Below the pieces are notes generated by a model. That model saw only the letters and a list, made by a program, of their open reading frames with translations, made no database searches and was not told where the DNA came from. The translations under genes were made by a program, and so were the position numbers. From positions 1-9,372 of the forward strand of contig JAUWIR010000130.1 in NCBI GenBank assembly GCA_030605265.1: 9,372 bases of DNA, in the 5' to 3' direction. Positions 7,053-9,372 of the stretch are shown here, one piece after another (position 1 is the stretch's first letter; each line of letters opens with the position of its first letter). Source of the stretch: Pseudomonadota bacterium (GTDB lineage Bacteria; SZUA-182; DTGQ01).

Positions 7053-7943
7053 ATGCGTGAAAATATTCTAGATTGCATTGGCGCAACTCCCCTTATAAAA
7101 CTCCAAAAAACTAATGCTCCCATATTTGTAAAAGCCGAATTCCTAAATCCGGGGGGCAGTATAAAAGATAGAGTGGCAAAATATTTGATTGAGGAGGCCG
7201 AAAGAGATGGTACTTTAAAAAGTGGGTCCATTATTGTAGAACCCTCTTCAGGGAATACAGGTATCGGAATGGCTTTTATTGGAGTTCAAAAGGGATATCG
7301 GGTTATTATTGTCATGCCTGAAAATATGAGTGAGGAAAGGAAAAAAATAATCAAGGCCTTCGGCGGAGAGCTTATTCTTACACCTGCTGAAAAGAGCATT
7401 CAAGGAAGTGTTGATAAAGCTGAAGAAATGGCTAAAAACGATTCTAACATTTATATTCCTCAACAATTCGAAAATCCCCGCAACCCCGAGATTCACTATA
7501 AAACAACCGCTCAAGAAATTTGGGAACAAATTAAAGGCAAGGTCCAAGTTTTTGTTGCCGGAGTTGGTAGTGGAGGCACCCTGGGGGGAGTTGGAAAATT
7601 TCTCAAGGAAAAAAACCAAAATATAAAAATTATTGCAGTGGAGCCAAAAAATAGCGCAGCTTTATTGGGGCAGGAGCCTGGTTTGCATCAAATTCAGGGC
7701 ATTGGAGATGGTTTCATCCCTCACGTATTAGACGTCTCTTTAATTGACGACGTGGTCACTGTGAGTGATGAAGATGCTTTCCAGACAACCAGGCAATTAG
7801 CCAAACAGGAGGGACTATTGGTGGGCACCTCTTCCGGCGCAAATGTTTGGGCTGCAAAATTGATTGCTGAAAAAGAAGCGGGAAATATTGTTACCGTTCT
7901 CCCTGACCGGGCAGAAAGGTATTTTAGTACCAGTTTGATTTAG
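7053..7943 (+). CDS. cysK: Cysteine synthase (O-acetylserine sulfhydrylase family, PLP-dependent)
   Basis: Makes L-cysteine from O-acetylserine (or phosphoserine) and sulfide in the cytoplasm. At 296 residues it is a normal or slightly short fold-type II PLP enzyme. The internal aldimine lysine is Lys38 in NPGGSIKDRVA (32-42). The substrate loop is EPSSGNTGIGMAF (63-75). The PLP-phosphate loop is GVGSGGTLGG (170-179). GIGDGFIP (216-223), GTSSGAN (258-264) and the C-terminal PDRAERYFSTSL (284-295) are all family signatures. The start ATG lies 9 nt after AAAGG (7039-7043). No serine acetyltransferase or sulfate-assimilation gene is adjacent, so it is a monocistron under the consensus promoter upstream, and it converges with rubredoxin 55 nt away. 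CysK and CysM cannot be separated safely by eye; some such enzymes also accept thiosulfate or phosphoserine. Confidence 0.9.
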   Translation: MRENILDCIGATPLIKLQKTNAPIFVKAEFLNPGGSIKDRVAKYLIEEAERDGTLKSGSIIVEPSSGNTGIGMAFIGVQKGYRVIIVMPENMSEERKKIIKAFGGELILTPAEKSIQGSVDKAEEMAKNDSNIYIPQQFENPRNPEIHYKTTAQEIWEQIKGKVQVFVAGVGSGGTLGGVGKFLKEKNQNIKIIAVEPKNSAALLGQEPGLHQIQGIGDGFIPHVLDVSLIDDVVTVSDEDAFQTTRQLAKQEGLLVGTSSGANVWAAKLIAEKEAGNIVTVLPDRAERYFSTSLI

Positions 7944-7998
7944 TTAAATTATTTTTTCTACAGGGCTAATTCTGCTATCATATACATCCTACACTTTT

Positions 7999-8160
7999 TT
8001 ATTCTTCAGGGGAAAACTCATTCTTCCCAACTCCGCAAACAGGGCAAACCCAATCATCCGAAAGGTCGTCAAAAGCAGTCCCCGGAGACACTCCATGTTC
8101 AGGATCTCCGAGTGCGGGGTCATAGATATACCCGCAGACATCACAAATATACTTTTTCAT
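7999..8160 (-). CDS. Rubredoxin
   Basis: A 53-residue FeS4 electron carrier, of standard family length. MKKYICDVCGYIYDP starts the protein and DWVCPVCGVGKNEFSP closes it. The iron ligands are Cys6, Cys9, Cys39 and Cys42 in two CxxCG knuckles, with the usual YxYDP and DDWVCP signatures. A strong ribosome site AAAGGAGGAG (complement of 8166-8175) lies 5 nt before the ATG. It probably passes electrons to the rubrerythrin encoded 325 nt upstream on the same strand, or to other oxygen- and peroxide-reducing enzymes. It converges with cysK. Its promoter is not obvious in the repeat-rich DNA upstream, so it may be read from the rubrerythrin promoter or from a weak one near 8180-8230. The identification is firm. 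Confidence 0.97.
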   Translation of the reverse strand: MKKYICDVCGYIYDPALGDPEHGVSPGTAFDDLSDDWVCPVCGVGKNEFSPEE

Positions 8161-8225
8161 TATTTCTCCTCCTTTGGCTGGCTCATTAATGTATAAATTT
8201 TTTCGGTATTTTTAAAAAAATTTTG

Positions 8226-8477
8226 GGCATCCTTCATTTATCAGTTTACACTTTTTTATTTCACCACGGAGACACAGAGAAATGATTTTAGAAGAAAAAC
8301 TTACAAAGCAGATTATCCGGGATGAAGGTAGGCCTTATTATAAATTTTAATGTGCCTGTTTTAAAAGAGGGAATCAAGAGGCTTGTCTTTTAATTTTTCT
8401 CTGTGTCTCCGTGGTGAGCTGAAAAAAATAAAAAGTCATAAGTGTAAACTGCTTTTCGTTCTTTATGTAAGGATGCC
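8226..8477. repeat. Nested inverted-repeat element between rubrerythrin and rubredoxin
   Basis: The inner arms are a perfect 22-bp inverted repeat, TCACCACGGAGACACAGAG plus three A (8261-8282), mirrored at 8396-8417. Outside these, both sides again match in inverted orientation: GGCATCCTT ... CAGTTTACACTT (8226-8252), and AAGTGTAAACTG ... AAGGATGCC (8440-8477), with about ten extra bases on the right. The core holds a deleted GxxExxY gene. The layout (terminal inverted repeats around a short coding remnant) is that of a small mobile element or MITE. I recall CACCACGGAGACACAGAG as a widespread dispersed repeat in several anaerobic phyla. It occupies most of the 325-nt gap between the two genes and could form a hairpin that ends rubrerythrin transcription. 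Confidence 0.75.
8282..8393 (+). pseudogene. Internally deleted remnant of a GxxExxY-family gene
   Basis: From ATG 8282 the frame reads MILEEKLTKQIIRDEG, like the start of GxxExxY proteins (typically '..L..KIIGxA.EVH..LG'). In another frame, 8331-8393 reads GLIINFNVPVLKEGIKRLVF and stop, the characteristic C-terminus of that family. About 40 codons remain of the roughly 125 usual; the GxxExxY centre is gone and the halves are out of frame, joined near 8320. The 22-bp inverted-repeat arms begin exactly at the start codon and 2 nt after the stop codon, so the gene and the arms form one unit. The family is usually described as PD-(D/E)XK nuclease-like; I am relying on memory for that. No product is expected. 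Confidence 0.7.
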
Positions 8478-8485
8478 GGGAAAAG

Positions 8486-9061
8486 CTACCAATTTTCGGC
8501 AAGCAATTCAAAATAAGCTTTAGGATGAGCACAAGCAGGACATACCTCAGTGGCCTCATTCCCTTGATGAACATATCCGCAATTCAAACAGCGCCAAGAA
8601 ACAGTGGATTTTTTATTAAACACTGTCCCTGCCTCAATATTAGTGAGTACTCCAAGATAACGTTTTTCATGTTGTTTTTCTGCAACAGAAATAGCTTCAA
8701 ATACTTTGGCAATGTCATCAAATCCCTCTTCCCTGGCGCTTTTTGCAAAAGAAGGATACATCTTTTCCCATTCATGATGTTCCCCTGAGGCAGATGCTTT
8801 TAAATTTTCTTCTGTTGAACCTATAATTCCAGCAGGAAAACACGCTTCCACATTAACTTCACCACCTTTAAGGAATTTGAAAAAACGTTTAGCATGTTCT
8901 TTCTCCTGATTGGCAGTTTCTTCAAAGATATAAAAAATTTGAACGAACCCTTCTTTTTTTGCTTTGCTTGCAAAATAGGTATACCGATTCCTTGCTTGAG
9001 ATTCTCCGGCAAAAGCAGCCATTAAATTTTTTTCCGTTTTTGTACCTTTTAGTTCCGACAT
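8486..9061 (-). CDS. rbr: Rubrerythrin
   Basis: A non-heme iron peroxidase of anaerobes that reduces hydrogen peroxide with electrons from rubredoxin, in the cytoplasm. At 191 residues it is the classic long form. The ferritin-like four-helix domain (about 1-145) carries diiron ligands Glu20 (AFAGESQARNRY), Glu53 and His56 (NQEKEHAKRF), Glu94 and Glu97 (SGEHHEW), and the ExxH of SVAEKQHEKRY (Glu128, His131). The C-terminal rubredoxin-like domain (about 154-191) has Cys158/Cys161 (WRCLNCGY) and Cys174/Cys177 (VCPACAHP). The ribosome site GAGGAGAGG lies just upstream of the ATG. The gene has its own promoter at 9147-9175 with a palindrome behind it. Repeats of the AAGTGTAAACTG...GGATGCC family lie in the leader and 9 nt after the stop. 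Confidence 0.97.
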   Translation of the reverse strand: MSELKGTKTEKNLMAAFAGESQARNRYTYFASKAKKEGFVQIFYIFEETANQEKEHAKRFFKFLKGGEVNVEACFPAGIIGSTEENLKASASGEHHEWEKMYPSFAKSAREEGFDDIAKVFEAISVAEKQHEKRYLGVLTNIEAGTVFNKKSTVSWRCLNCGYVHQGNEATEVCPACAHPKAYFELLAENW

Positions 9062-9082
9062 TTGGTCCTCTCCTCTATTAAA

Positions 9083-9118
9083 AATTAAAAAGTGTAAACT
9101 GGCTTAATGATGGATGCC
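9083..9118 (-). repeat. Solo copy of the AAGTGTAAACTG...GGATGCC repeat in the rubrerythrin leader
   Basis: On the minus strand it reads GGCATCCATCATTAAGCCAG then TTTACACTTTTTAATT. It shares GGCATCC, TCATT and CAGTTTACACTTTTT with the left arm at 8226-8260, and the two end blocks with the right arm at 8440-8477. It lies between the predicted transcription start (near 9140) and the ribosome site, so it would be transcribed as leader. It could be a repeat remnant or a shared control site. Confidence 0.6.
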
Positions 9119-9146
9119 AATAAAAACCACAAAATTTTTCAACTTA

Positions 9147-9175
9147 ATATAATTCGAAAGCAGAGGATTTGTCAA
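9147..9175 (-). promoter_or_regulatory. Sigma70-type promoter of rubrerythrin
   Basis: On the minus strand: TTGACA (complement of 9170-9175), a 17-bp spacer and TTATAT (complement of 9147-9152). The -35 is perfect and the spacing ideal. The predicted start near 9140 gives a leader of about 78 nt that contains the repeat at 9083-9118. Confidence 0.65.
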
Positions 9176-9185
9176 GATTAAGGTA

Positions 9186-9202
9186 TTGAAATATAATTTC
9201 AA
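9186..9202. promoter_or_regulatory. Palindrome behind the rubrerythrin -35, candidate operator
   Basis: TTGAAAT-ATA-ATTTCAA, with 7-bp arms and a 3-bp centre, ends 10 bp upstream of the -35. Its size and A/T-rich form resemble Fur/PerR-family boxes, and rubrerythrin genes are known PerR targets in several anaerobes. The sequence is not the standard PerR box, so the regulator is a guess. Confidence 0.4.
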
Positions 9203-9245
9203 AAAACCTCAAAATAAAGAAGAAATGATAAAAGGTGGAAAAAAA

Positions 9246-9262
9246 TTCAACCTGTGCAATTA
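9246..9262 (+). repeat. Short direct repeat TTCAAnnTGTGCAATTA, copy 2
   Basis: TTCAACCTGTGCAATTA matches the copy at 6835-6851 at 15 of 17 positions, in the same orientation. Like that copy, it precedes an ACAGGATTAA repeat (9297-9306). Confidence 0.5.
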
Positions 9263-9294
9263 GATTTTTAGGTTCACTATTATAAAAAAACATT

Positions 9295-9337
9295 TGACAG
9301 GATTAACAGGATAAACATGATTTATATCCAGTTAATC
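9295..9337 (+). repeat. ACAGGAT-type palindromic interspersed repeat, second copy
   Basis: GATTAACAGGATA (9301-9313) pairs with TATCCAGTTAATC (9325-9337), 12 of 13 bases, around an 11-nt loop. Its first part, TTGACAGGATTAACAGGAT, matches the reverse complement of 6876-6902 with one inserted base. Internally it holds two ACAGGAT units. Beyond it, to the window end, I see no gene or other site; the stretch from 9062 to 9372 holds only the rubrerythrin control region and these repeats. Confidence 0.7.
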
Positions 9338-9372
9338 AAAAAGATTTATCACAAAGTGTTTATAATAAGATA

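Noticed and set aside
8226..8477. CRISPR-like array
   Set aside because: The repeats are inverted and unevenly spaced, with only two to four copies, and there are no uniform spacers or cas genes.
8374..8788. Frames on both strands overlapping rubrerythrin and the inverted-repeat element
   Set aside because: They are shadows of the rubrerythrin coding sequence or run across repeat DNA; none has a motif or ribosome site.
9294..9322. TTGACA at 9294-9299 as a promoter
   Set aside because: It is part of the ACAGGAT repeat and has no acceptable -10 at 16-18 bp.

Overview
The window is AT-rich bacterial DNA and looks like an accessory region of an anaerobe. A rubredoxin and a classic rubrerythrin sit side by side, and there are no aerobic genes. 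Non-cellulosomal cohesin- and dockerin-like modules are present. Two interspersed-repeat types occur (CACCACGGAGACACAGAG and ACAGGATTAACAGGAT) that I associate from memory with Desulfobacterota, Nitrospirota, Planctomycetota and related uncultured groups. A Desulfobacterota-like anaerobe is my best guess; nothing here fixes the taxon.

Layout. (1) 161-3244, plus strand: a tight two-gene unit of a HerA/DUF87-type P-loop ATPase with a cysteine-rich C-terminal extension, then a small zinc metallopeptidase. The peptidase's HEVGH...Y-x6-E core and following helix resemble the catalytic domain of anthrax lethal factor. The ATPase appears to lack its N-terminus. (2) 3542-6239, plus strand: two exported proteins, a stand-alone cohesin-like protein and a papain-family cysteine protease that carries a jelly-roll domain, a homologous cohesin-like domain and a dockerin-like C-terminus. 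(3) 6346-6834: a small degenerate methyltransferase-like protein with its own promoter. (4) 7053-7943: a PLP-dependent cysteine synthase behind a full-consensus promoter that has a palindrome in its spacer. (5) 7999-9061, minus strand: rubredoxin (53 aa) and rubrerythrin, the oxidative-stress pair of anaerobes.

The DNA between and around rubredoxin and rubrerythrin is full of repeats. A perfect 22-bp inverted repeat (8261-8282 / 8396-8417) frames a deleted GxxExxY-family gene whose first codons and last 20 codons are still readable. Outside it lies another repeat family (AAGTGTAAACTG ... GGATGCC), found at both ends of rubrerythrin and, in part, of rubredoxin. Palindromic ACAGGAT repeats at 6862-6902 and 9295-9337, in opposite orientations, bracket the cysK/rubredoxin/rubrerythrin block.

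How the genes work together. The ATPase and metallopeptidase are the best candidate for an undescribed system, for example an ATPase-driven export or conflict module with a protease effector; this is inference from adjacency. The two secreted proteins could form an extracellular complex through cohesin-dockerin contacts. Rubredoxin would pass electrons to rubrerythrin to reduce peroxide.
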